DNA from: Spirochaetaceae bacterium
GTDB taxonomy: Bacteria > Myxococcota_A > UBA9160 > UBA4427
Direction of reading: 5' to 3'
DNA length: 64,000 bases
NCBI GenBank assembly: GCA_020632655.1
Contig: JACKFD010000002.1
Location: 372,001 to 436,000, forward strand
The notes beneath the pieces were generated by a model. That model saw only the letters and a program-made list of their open reading frames with translations. It was not told the DNA's origin and ran no database searches. A program made the position numbers and the translations under genes. The stretch's first letter is position 1, and each line of letters opens with the position of its first letter. Positions 16,747 to 23,792 of this stretch are shown one piece after another.

Positions 16747-18057
16747 ATGACGACCGACCGCGTCGACGATCTTCTCGCCTTCATCGACCGCTCGCCCACG
16801 CCCTATCACGCCGTCGCGACCGCCGTGATCCGCCTCGAGGCCGCAGGCTTCGAACGCCTCGAGGAGTCCGGGTCCTGGACGCTCGCGCCGGGTGATCGAC
16901 GTTATGTCGTGCGCGCGGGCGGCAGCCTGGCTGCCTTCGAGGTCGGGACGCTGGCGCCGGCCGAATCGGGCTTCCGTGTCGTCGGCGCGCATACGGACTC
17001 GCCGAACCTGCGCGTGAAGCCCCTGCCCGACGTCCGCTCGCAGGGCTATCGCCAGATCGCCGTCGAGCCCTACGGCGGGGTGCTGCTGCATACGTGGCTC
17101 GATCGCGATCTCTCGCTCGCGGGACGCGTCACGCTGCGCGAGGGGAAGGGCACGACGACACGACTCGTCGATCTCGGTCGGCCCCTCTTGCGGATCCCGA
17201 GCCTCGCGATCCATCTCTACCGCGAGCTGAGCCAGGAGGGGCTCAAGCTCAACGCCCAGCAGCACCTCGTGCCCGTCGTCGGTCTCGGGGACGAGGGCAC
17301 GCTCGCGGAGCTGCTCTGCGCGGCGCTCGGCGAGGGGAAGGGTCGGAAGAAGCCGCGTCCGTCGAACGTGCTGGCCTGGGATCTGATGACCTACGACGTG
17401 CAGCCGTCCGTCCGCTCCGGCTCCGAGGGCGAGTTCATCCATGCCCCACGCCTCGACAACCTCGCGTCGAGCCATGCCGGCCTGGCGGCCCTGCTCGAGG
17501 CGGGCCGCGGCGGGAACGCGAAGTCGACCCGGGTCGTCGTCCTCTACGACCACGAGGAGGTCGGCAGCCGAAGCGCCGAGGGCGCTCAGGGCACCTTCCT
17601 CGCGCATCTCCTGGCGCGGATCGCGACGGCTGCCGGCGACGACTCGACCGAGGCGCTGCCGCGCGCGATCGCGTCGTCCTGGATGGTCTCCGCCGACATG
17701 GCGCACGCCGTGCACCCGAACTACGCCGACCGGCACGAGCCGGGCCATCGCCCCCGGATCGGCGGTGGACCGGTCATCAAGACGAACTCCAACCAGTCCT
17801 ACGCGACGAACGCCGAGACCGCCGGCCTCTTCGCCTCGCTCTGTGCACGCGCAGGCGTGGCCCACCAGTCGTTCGTGACCCGCAGCGATCTCGGATGCGG
17901 CTCGACGATCGGCCCGATCAGCGCGGCACGACTCGGTCTGCGCACGGTCGACGTCGGCAATCCGATGCTCTCGATGCACTCGGCGCGAGAGATGGCCGGG
18001 GCCGCCGACGTCGGTCCCATGATCGACGTGCTGACGGAGCTGTTCCGGGACGAGTGA
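16747..18057 (+). CDS. apeB: M18-family (aspartyl) aminopeptidase
   Basis: 436 aa, the usual family length. Metal-binding and catalytic motifs of the dinuclear zinc M18 family are visible: VVGAHTDSPNLRVKP (His and Asp), LYDHEEVGSRSAEGAQG (catalytic Glu pair), SADMAHAVHPNY (Asp) and a C-terminal NPMLSMHSAREM (His). Cytosolic enzyme trimming acidic N-terminal residues from peptides, so it could finish off peptides released by the proteasome encoded 28 kb downstream; that link is inference only. ATG 16747 is preceded by TATCCT and no Shine-Dalgarno. It converges with the dehydrogenase gene 27 bases beyond its stop. Confidence 0.92.
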   Translation: MTTDRVDDLLAFIDRSPTPYHAVATAVIRLEAAGFERLEESGSWTLAPGDRRYVVRAGGSLAAFEVGTLAPAESGFRVVGAHTDSPNLRVKPLPDVRSQGYRQIAVEPYGGVLLHTWLDRDLSLAGRVTLREGKGTTTRLVDLGRPLLRIPSLAIHLYRELSQEGLKLNAQQHLVPVVGLGDEGTLAELLCAALGEGKGRKKPRPSNVLAWDLMTYDVQPSVRSGSEGEFIHAPRLDNLASSHAGLAALLEAGRGGNAKSTRVVVLYDHEEVGSRSAEGAQGTFLAHLLARIATAAGDDSTEALPRAIASSWMVSADMAHAVHPNYADRHEPGHRPRIGGGPVIKTNSNQSYATNAETAGLFASLCARAGVAHQSFVTRSDLGCGSTIGPISAARLGLRTVDVGNPMLSMHSAREMAGAADVGPMIDVLTELFRDE

Positions 18058-18084
18058 CCCGCGCCCTCGGCAGACGCGTCGCGT

Positions 18085-19728
18085 TCACGCGCCGAGCAGC
18101 GCCCGTCCGATCACCTTGAGCTCGAGGATCGGCTTCACGCCCTCGAAGATCGGCAGCACCGTCGCGTCCACGACGTAGCGGCTGATCGGATACTCCTCCG
18201 CATAGCCCCAGCCGCCGTGCATCAGCTGCCCCTGCTGGGTCGTCGAGACGGCGACATCGCAGGCGAGCAGCTTGGCCTGGGCGGCGAGTGGCGCGGCCGC
18301 GCGCTCGTCCTCGTCGAAGGCCCGTGCGGCGGCATACGTGATCGCACGGGCTCCGGCGATCTCGGCGGCCATGTGGCCGAGGGTGTACTGCGTGAGCTGG
18401 AACTCCGAGATCGGTTGGTCGAATTGCTTGCGATCGACGACGTAGAGCGCCGTCTCCTCGAGTGCCGCCTGCGCGAGGCCGCAGCCGCGACCGCCCGTCT
18501 GCAGCCGACCGGCCGCGAAGCCCGCCATCTGCAGGTAGAAGCCGCGGCCCTCGCCGCCATCGCCGCCGACGAGATGATCCGCCGGCACGAACCAGCTCTC
18601 GAAGTTCAGCGTGTAGGAGTGCATGCCGCGGTAGCCGGGCGTGGCGTCGGCCTTGCCGACCAGTCGCCCGCCGTGGGGCTGCTTGCATTCGAAGGTGTGC
18701 TCGCGCGAGGCCTCCTTCGGCACGACGAAGAGCGACAACCCCTTGGCGCCCTTCGACGGATCGGGATCGGTCCGCAGCAGCACCGCGAGCACGTTCGCGC
18801 GCCCCGCGAAGGTGCACCACGCCTTCGGTCCATCGATCAGCCAGCCGTCGACGCCGTCCACCTGGCCTCGGGTCGCGCGGCACTTCACGCCGGCGACGTC
18901 GGAGCCGATGTCGGGCTCCGTGACCGAGATGCCGGCCATGATCTCGCCGGAGGCGAGCCGCGGCAGCCAGTAGCGCTTCTGCTCCTCGGTTCCGCCTCCC
19001 ATGAGGGCCTTGGTCAGGATCTCGGGCCGCGTGATGAGCGAGCCCGCCGCCGCGAGTGAGGCGCGCGAGAGCTCCTCCGTCGTCAGGATCATCGCGAGGT
19101 TGCCCATCTCGACCCCGCCGTACGCCTCGGGGATCGAGAGCCCGAAGAAGCCGAGCTCGGCCATCTTCGTGATGAAGTCCTCGGGGATCGTCGCGTCGGT
19201 GCGGTGGATGTGCTCGGCGTGGGGCATGACCTCGGCGGCGGCGAACTCGCGCACCTGGTCGCGGACCTGCTCGTGCATCTCGTCGAGCACCCAGTCGTTC
19301 GCGCCGCGTGTCGCCGCGACGTGCGCGCCGATCTCCCGCATCAGGGACTCCGCCGTCGCGCGGCGCAGGGCGGCGCGCGTGGCCTCGGGGAAGGCCGCTT
19401 CCACGGCGGCGTCGCCGATGCCGAGGTCGTCGGCCGCTGCCGAGAGCCGGTCGCGGAGGTTGCGCATCAGGACGCCGACCGCAGCGATCGCCGTCTTCTC
19501 GCGCATCGGCGTGGCCTTGCCCTCGGCCTGCCAGGCCTCGAGCGCGGCCAGCGTCTCGTGGGCGGCCACGGCCTCGGTCGCCGCGTAGGCGACGCGCTCG
19601 GTCACGACCTGGTGGTCGTCGATCTTCGCGCCATTGCCCGTCAGCGACTTCGCGGCGGCCACCGCCGCGGCGAGCAGCTTCGAGCCGGCGGCGAGGATCG
19701 TTCGGGCATCTTCGAGGCGGGCGGTCAT
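18085..19728 (-). CDS. mcd: Acyl-CoA dehydrogenase, methylsuccinyl-CoA dehydrogenase-like
   Basis: 547 aa. About 150 N-terminal helical residues precede a normal acyl-CoA dehydrogenase core that starts near LDEMHEQVRDQVREFA. FAD-binding TEPDIGSD and the C-terminal GGWGYAEEYPISRY are typical. The extra N-terminal domain, total length and the WCTFAGRANVLAVLLRTDPD segment match (2S)-methylsuccinyl-CoA dehydrogenase of the ethylmalonyl-CoA pathway. That enzyme passes electrons through ETF to ETF-QO, which is encoded 11 kb downstream. Crotonyl-CoA carboxylase/reductase, the other pathway marker, is not here, so a different long-chain-type dehydrogenase remains possible. ATG 19728 follows AGGAGA at a normal distance; upstream in-frame codons would add a low-complexity stretch. 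Confidence 0.75.
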   Translation of the reverse strand: MTARLEDARTILAAGSKLLAAAVAAAKSLTGNGAKIDDHQVVTERVAYAATEAVAAHETLAALEAWQAEGKATPMREKTAIAAVGVLMRNLRDRLSAAADDLGIGDAAVEAAFPEATRAALRRATAESLMREIGAHVAATRGANDWVLDEMHEQVRDQVREFAAAEVMPHAEHIHRTDATIPEDFITKMAELGFFGLSIPEAYGGVEMGNLAMILTTEELSRASLAAAGSLITRPEILTKALMGGGTEEQKRYWLPRLASGEIMAGISVTEPDIGSDVAGVKCRATRGQVDGVDGWLIDGPKAWCTFAGRANVLAVLLRTDPDPSKGAKGLSLFVVPKEASREHTFECKQPHGGRLVGKADATPGYRGMHSYTLNFESWFVPADHLVGGDGGEGRGFYLQMAGFAAGRLQTGGRGCGLAQAALEETALYVVDRKQFDQPISEFQLTQYTLGHMAAEIAGARAITYAAARAFDEDERAAAPLAAQAKLLACDVAVSTTQQGQLMHGGWGYAEEYPISRYVVDATVLPIFEGVKPILELKVIGRALLGA

Positions 19729-20056
19729 CGGTCTTCTCTCCTGGGGCGAAGGGCCCGTCGGGCTCGTCGTCGGGTGCACGGCGTACCCGCCTCGACCCCA
19801 CGCCGTCCCGACGCGGGACGCGTGGGGCTCTGCGCAGGGATCGGGCGATCGCATCGCGCGATGGCACGGCCCGGGCGCCGCGCCGCACGCCTGCGCGATC
19901 GGGGGGGCCGGGGCGCGCGGAACATAGCGCGCGGAATCGGCGCGGGAGCGTCGCGAGGGGCTTTGCGGGGTGGAATCCCGGTCGCGTTGCCGGTGGTCTG
20001 CGCGACCGCCGGGTCGGGATCGCGAGGGGTTGCACGGACTCCCGGTCAGCCCGGTG
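19729..20056. other. 328-base intergenic region, no gene seen
   Basis: Lies between the start of the dehydrogenase gene and the stop of the phosphatase gene, both on the minus strand. It must hold the dehydrogenase promoter, but I see neither a clear hexamer pair nor a terminator; it is G+C-rich throughout. Confidence 0.5.
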
Positions 20057-20911
20057 TCATTCGAGCCCGACCAGCAGCTCGCCGAGGGCTCCGACGATCG
20101 TCGGGTTGCCGAAGATCAGGTCGAGCTTCGCGCCCCCGTCTCGGGCGCGCACCCAGCAGACACCGCCGGCCTCCTCCGCGAGCACCCGTGTCGCGGCTGC
20201 GTCCCACGGATTGAGATCGCAGTCGACCATCGCATCCGCCGCGCCCGAGAGCGTGAGCAGGTGCCCGAAGGCGTCGGTGTAGCCGCGCAGCTTGGGGACC
20301 GCGTGGGAGATCCGGTCGTAGAGCGGACGGAGCCCGGCGCGCTCGAAGCAGAAGAGATCGCCATGACACACGAGTGCGTCGCTCAGCCGCTCCGTGCTCG
20401 ATACGCCGATCCGTTCGCGCCCCCGCCACGCCCCCCCGCCGCGTACGCCCGCGATCCGATCGTCGACGGCCGGCAGGTCGATCACGCCCAGCACGGGCTC
20501 GTCGTCGACGAGCAGGGCCACGAGGGTCGTGAAGAGCGGGATGCCGCGGGCGAAGGCGATCGTGCCGTCGATCGGGTCGACGACCCAGCGGCGGGAGGCC
20601 GCGCGCGTGGACCCGAGCTCCTCGCCGAGGATCGCGTCGCCCGGAAAGGCGGCTTCGATCACCTCCCGGATCGCGCGCTCCGCGGCCCGGTCGGCCTCGG
20701 TCACGGGCGAGCCGTCCCGCTTCGTCTCGACGTCGACGCGTCGGAAGCGCGGGAGGATCTCGGCGCGCGCCCGATCGCAGGCGGCGTGGGCCACCTCGAG
20801 GGCCACCTCGAGCTCCGACGCGGTGATCGCGGCCTCCCCACGCCGCGCGAGCTCGAATCCGGGCAGCGGGGCCCCGGGATCGCGGCGGGTCGGGGGTCGG
20901 TCGGCGGTCAT
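20057..20911 (-). CDS. hisN: Inositol-monophosphatase family phosphatase, probably histidinol-phosphatase (HisN type)
   Basis: 284 aa. Lithium-sensitive phosphatase fold with all metal sites: KRDGSPVTEADRAAER, ILGEELGS, WVVDPIDGTIAFARG and the C-terminal CDLNPWDAAATRVLAEEAGG. The TIAFARGIPLFTTLVAL segment and overall length are closer to bacterial HisN-type histidinol-phosphatases than to SuhB or CysQ. An inositol-1-phosphatase role cannot be excluded. ATG 20911 has GGAGA about 12 bases upstream. Divergent from the alpha/beta hydrolase gene. Confidence 0.8.
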   Translation of the reverse strand: MTADRPPTRRDPGAPLPGFELARRGEAAITASELEVALEVAHAACDRARAEILPRFRRVDVETKRDGSPVTEADRAAERAIREVIEAAFPGDAILGEELGSTRAASRRWVVDPIDGTIAFARGIPLFTTLVALLVDDEPVLGVIDLPAVDDRIAGVRGGGAWRGRERIGVSSTERLSDALVCHGDLFCFERAGLRPLYDRISHAVPKLRGYTDAFGHLLTLSGAADAMVDCDLNPWDAAATRVLAEEAGGVCWVRARDGGAKLDLIFGNPTIVGALGELLVGLE

Positions 20912-20970
20912 GATCGAGCGTTCTCCGGTCGGATTCGGGAGGCGCGCCCGGGCGCGTGCGCGCGGCGGGC

Positions 20971-20976
20971 TAGGCT
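20971..20976 (+). promoter_or_regulatory. -10 hexamer for leaderless alpha/beta hydrolase transcript
   Basis: TAGGCT six bases before ATG 20983, no Shine-Dalgarno. Confidence 0.55.
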
Positions 20977-20982
20977 CGGCGC

Positions 20983-21786
20983 ATGGTAACGGAATCGACA
21001 GCGCTCCATCGCGAGAGCGTCGGAGCGGGACCGCCGATCGTGCTCGCGCACGGATTTTCGGGGAGTGCGCGGAACTGGCGTCCCCAGGTCCGCGCGCTGC
21101 GTGATCGGCATCGCGTCGTGACCTACGACCTGCGCGGGCATGCGCGCAGCCCGGCGCCGCACGATGCCGAAGCGCTCTACACGCTCGATGCCTTCGTCGA
21201 GGACGTCGATCGGCTGCTCGACGAGGAGGCGATCGAGCGGCCGGTGCTGGGTGGACTCTCGCTCGGCGCGGCCGTGATGCTCGGGCATGCACTCGCGCAT
21301 CCGACGCGTTCGCGAGGACTCGTGCTCGCTTCGCTGCCCGCCGGACCGGATCGGGCGGGCGCGTTCCGGGGCCGCGCCGAGGATCTGGCGAGTGCGCTCG
21401 AGCGCGAGGGGAGCGATGCGGCCGGGGCGCGCTTCGTGTGGGGGCCCGACTCGGGCCTCGATGCGCGGGGCGCTGCGCTCGTGCGGCAGGGCTTCCTCGA
21501 GCATGATCCGCTCGGGCTGGCGCAGGTGCTGCGCGGCGTGCTCCGGGAGGTGGGGGGGCTGCTCGACGCGGTCGTCGATTCGGGCGCGACGCTGACGATG
21601 CCCGTGCTGCTGATCGTGGGCGAGCAGGACGCGGGTTCCCTCGAATCGGCGCGACGGCTCGCCCGCGAGCTTCCGCAGGCGCGGCTCGAAGTCGTACCGA
21701 AGGCCGGGCACGTCGTGAATCTGGCGGCGCCCGGTCCTGTGAACGAGCTGCTGCTCGACTTCCTGGCGTCCTTGCCGCCGGGCTGA
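20983..21786 (+). CDS. Alpha/beta-hydrolase fold protein
   Basis: 267 aa, single alpha/beta-hydrolase domain. Oxyanion motif AHGFSGSARNW, nucleophile elbow GGLSLGAAV with the catalytic Ser, acid in LLIVGEQDAGS, and catalytic His in AGHVVNLAAP. The size and the RVVTYDLRGHARS strand are typical of small esterases, 3-oxoadipate enol-lactonase or menaquinone (MenH-like) enzymes; no specific substrate is supported. No signal peptide. Monocistronic by position. Confidence 0.85.
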   Translation: MVTESTALHRESVGAGPPIVLAHGFSGSARNWRPQVRALRDRHRVVTYDLRGHARSPAPHDAEALYTLDAFVEDVDRLLDEEAIERPVLGGLSLGAAVMLGHALAHPTRSRGLVLASLPAGPDRAGAFRGRAEDLASALEREGSDAAGARFVWGPDSGLDARGAALVRQGFLEHDPLGLAQVLRGVLREVGGLLDAVVDSGATLTMPVLLIVGEQDAGSLESARRLARELPQARLEVVPKAGHVVNLAAPGPVNELLLDFLASLPPG

Positions 21787-21813
21787 CGTCGGCGTTCCGG
21801 CCGGTGCCCGGGA

Positions 21814-22188
21814 TCAGCCGCCGACCGGGTTGCCAGACGCGTCCGCGCCGGCGTCGCGGTCGAGGCGTCCGAGGTCGGCGAGCCGGCGCAGGCGTTCGAA
21901 GGGATAGATCCCCGTGTCGTGGCCATCGCTCCATCGGATCTGGATGGCGTAGCGCCCGACCGGCTGGATGCCGACCGGCGCGACGTCGGGGGCGACGCTG
22001 TCCGGTGCGAGCAGCGGCTCGCCGGTCCACTCGTCGACGCACCGGGCGCATCCACAGGCCAGCCGCAACGCCCGCACGTCGATCAGGCTCCGGGCGCCGT
22101 CCGCCCAGTCGATCGCGAGGGTGCGGGCGTCGTGCTGCTGGATCCGGGCGGGGCGATGGGCTTCGAGCGTGGACACGGCGCGGAGCAT
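21814..22188 (-). CDS. DUF971 / gamma-butyrobetaine hydroxylase-like N-terminal domain protein
   Basis: 124 aa, a stand-alone DUF971 domain. Two clustered cysteines in LACGCARCVDE bind a metal in this fold, and the IQIRWSDGHDTGIYPFERLR strand-helix is the family signature. Stand-alone members are often linked with iron-sulfur or quinone metabolism, but function is unproven. ATG 22188 lacks a clear Shine-Dalgarno; a GTG four codons in (VSTLEA) is the alternative start. Divergent from the NpdG-like gene, 27 bases from the hydrolase stop. Confidence 0.8.
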   Translation of the reverse strand: MLRAVSTLEAHRPARIQQHDARTLAIDWADGARSLIDVRALRLACGCARCVDEWTGEPLLAPDSVAPDVAPVGIQPVGRYAIQIRWSDGHDTGIYPFERLRRLADLGRLDRDAGADASGNPVGG

Positions 22189-22245
22189 AGACGCCCCGTG
22201 CGCGGACACACGGTCCGGGGGCGCGCCAGGGGCGGGACGAGGGGC

Positions 22246-22251
22246 TAGAGT
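22246..22251 (+). promoter_or_regulatory. -10 hexamer for near-leaderless NpdG-like transcript
   Basis: TAGAGT nine bases before ATG 22261. No Shine-Dalgarno. Confidence 0.5.
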
Positions 22252-22260
22252 GCGGCCACC

Positions 22261-22950
22261 ATGAGCAACACCCAAGACACGATCGCGATTCTCGGAGGAA
22301 CGGGGGACCAGGGACTGGGCCTCGCCCTCCGCTTCTGTCAGGCCGGCCGCCGCGTCCTGATCGGCTCGCGCAAGGCCGAACGGGCCGTCGAGGCCGCCGA
22401 GAACGTCCGCAGCCAGGTGCCCGGTGCGCAGGTCGAAGGCCTCGGGAACGAGGAGGCGACGGCGGGTGCGGGGATCGTGATCCTGTCGGTGCCCTTCGAG
22501 CACACGGCGGGCACGCTGAAGACGATCAAGGAGTCGTTGCGCGAGGGGCAGATCGTCGTCTCGATGGCCGTGCCGCTCGCGACGGCGATCGGCGACGGAG
22601 CGGTCCGGACGGTCGGCATCTGGCAGGGCTCGGCCGCGGAGCTCGTGGCGTCGCTCGTGCCGAAGGGGGTCGAGGTCGTCTCGGCCTTCCAGAACGTCTC
22701 GGCCCATCGGCTGCAGCACCTCGGCCACCCCGTCGAGTGCGATGTCGTCGTGTCCGGGGCAAAGGCGGCGCGCGAGGCGATCATGGCGCTCTGCCCGCTG
22801 GTCGACGGCCTGCGGGCTCTCGACGGGGGCCCGCTCTCGAATGCCCGGATCGTCGAGGAGCTGACCGCGCTGATCATCGGGCTGAACATCCGCCACAAGG
22901 CGCCCGACGGCCTCGGCATCCGCTTCACGGGCCTCCCGGAAGGCCACTGA
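22261..22950 (+). CDS. npdG: NADPH:F420 oxidoreductase-like protein (NpdG family)
   Basis: 229 aa. The N-terminal Rossmann motif IAILGGTGDQGLGLA followed by VLIGSRKAERA is the NADP-binding signature of NpdG/Fno, which transfers hydride between NADPH and coenzyme F420. VSAFQNVSAHRLQ and the C-terminal SNARIVEELTALIIGLN are also typical. Presence of an LLM-class oxidoreductase of an F420-dependent type at 55.2 kb supports F420 use in this organism, but no F420 biosynthesis gene is in the window. Family members that act on other substrates exist. Confidence 0.82.
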   Translation: MSNTQDTIAILGGTGDQGLGLALRFCQAGRRVLIGSRKAERAVEAAENVRSQVPGAQVEGLGNEEATAGAGIVILSVPFEHTAGTLKTIKESLREGQIVVSMAVPLATAIGDGAVRTVGIWQGSAAELVASLVPKGVEVVSAFQNVSAHRLQHLGHPVECDVVVSGAKAAREAIMALCPLVDGLRALDGGPLSNARIVEELTALIIGLNIRHKAPDGLGIRFTGLPEGH

Positions 22951-23155
22951 ATCCGGCTCTTCGAGCTCCGTGGGCGCGCGCGGCGAGGTGTCTGCCCTCG
23001 CAGCGGGCCCGTCTGGGCCGGATTGCGCCCGATCGGGCGGATCTCCCGAAAACCCCAACGAAAACAGTGGCTTGCAAACGCCGTTTGGCGGTAGGCTGAT
23101 TTCTCAGCAGATCCGACCGGTTGCACTCGAACCGAGGGCCCTGAGCAACGGTGTG

Positions 23156-23203
23156 ACACAAGGTCTTGTGGTTCACCAGCGGAGAGATCGCAATATTTTG
23201 TGG
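23156..23203. promoter_or_regulatory. Tandem NrdR boxes upstream of nrdJ
   Basis: Box 1, ACACAAGGTCTTGTGG (23156-23171), and box 2, TCGCAATATTTTGTGG (23188-23203), each match the NrdR-box consensus ACACAATATATTGTGT at about 12 of 16 positions. Their centres are 32 bases apart, three helical turns, the spacing used by NrdR repressor on ribonucleotide reductase genes. A TTGACG lies just downstream (23213-23218). The local A+T-richness stands out from its surroundings. Confidence 0.8.
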
Positions 23204-23262
23204 AATTTCCCGTTGACGAATCCAGCCGATCAGCGCAATCTCGCCGGCAACGGGGATGTGAG

Positions 23263-23508
23263 GTTCCTCCTGTAGCCTGGGGGGGTCGCAACTTGGTTGT
23301 TGCGGGGAGGAACACGAACTCGAGGTGGGGGGCGCTCGATCCGGATTGATGACCTGCCCGAGGTGATGAGGGACCCCGTCTAGCGTCCCTCAGCTCGCTC
23401 GGGCTGGCCATCGTCGAAGGCCCGCGGAGGTCTCCTCCGCCCTTCGGCGTCGGGTCGATCGAGTCCCGCCTTTCGTTCGGGGGGCGCCGGGAGGATTCCC
23501 GGCGCCCC
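23263..23508 (+). ncRNA. Candidate structured leader or independent RNA before nrdJ
   Basis: Four hairpins lie in tandem. A: GTTCCTCC (23263-23270) with GGAGGAAC (23306-23313), enclosing CGCAAC/GTTGCG (23287-23292/23299-23304). B: TGAGGGAC (23367-23374) with GTCCCTCA (23385-23392). C: GCGGAGG with CCTCCGC (23424-23440). D: a perfect 12-bp stem, 23481-23492 with 23497-23508, four-base loop. No convincing protein is encoded between 22951 and 23792. Either a long 5' leader of nrdJ or a separate RNA ended by stem D (no T-run follows). Not a recognised Rfam family to my eye. Confidence 0.4.
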
Positions 23509-23792
23509 ACTCATCTCGGTCATTCCCGGCCAACGTCCTGGATCGAAAGGCTCACGGATTTCCGACACGCGAGGTCCCGCCGTCGCGTCCGACGCGGGGG
23601 CTTCCTCGGTGGACGGTGTGGGGGGTGCCGGCGGCGCTGGCTCGGCGGACGGTCCGGGCGGACGGGTACGGATGGCAGGCGGGTCGGTGAGAGCAGGACG
23701 GGCGCGAGCCGACGCGGCGGTGCGGTAGCGGTAGATGGGGCTCGGACGAGAGTCCGGGTGGGACGGATCAGAGAGACACGGGGGTGGGGGCG

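Noticed and set aside
20057..22051. 664-codon minus-strand frame covering the phosphatase, hydrolase and DUF971 regions as one protein
   Set aside because: Only the part after ATG 20911 has domain sequence; the upstream extension is low-complexity and opposes a clear hydrolase gene.
23341..23370. Cobalamin riboswitch before the B12-dependent nrdJ, because of GACCTGCCCG
   Set aside because: The rest of the conserved core (GGGAA...GGTG, GCCACTG) is absent, and the box is flanked by unrelated hairpins.
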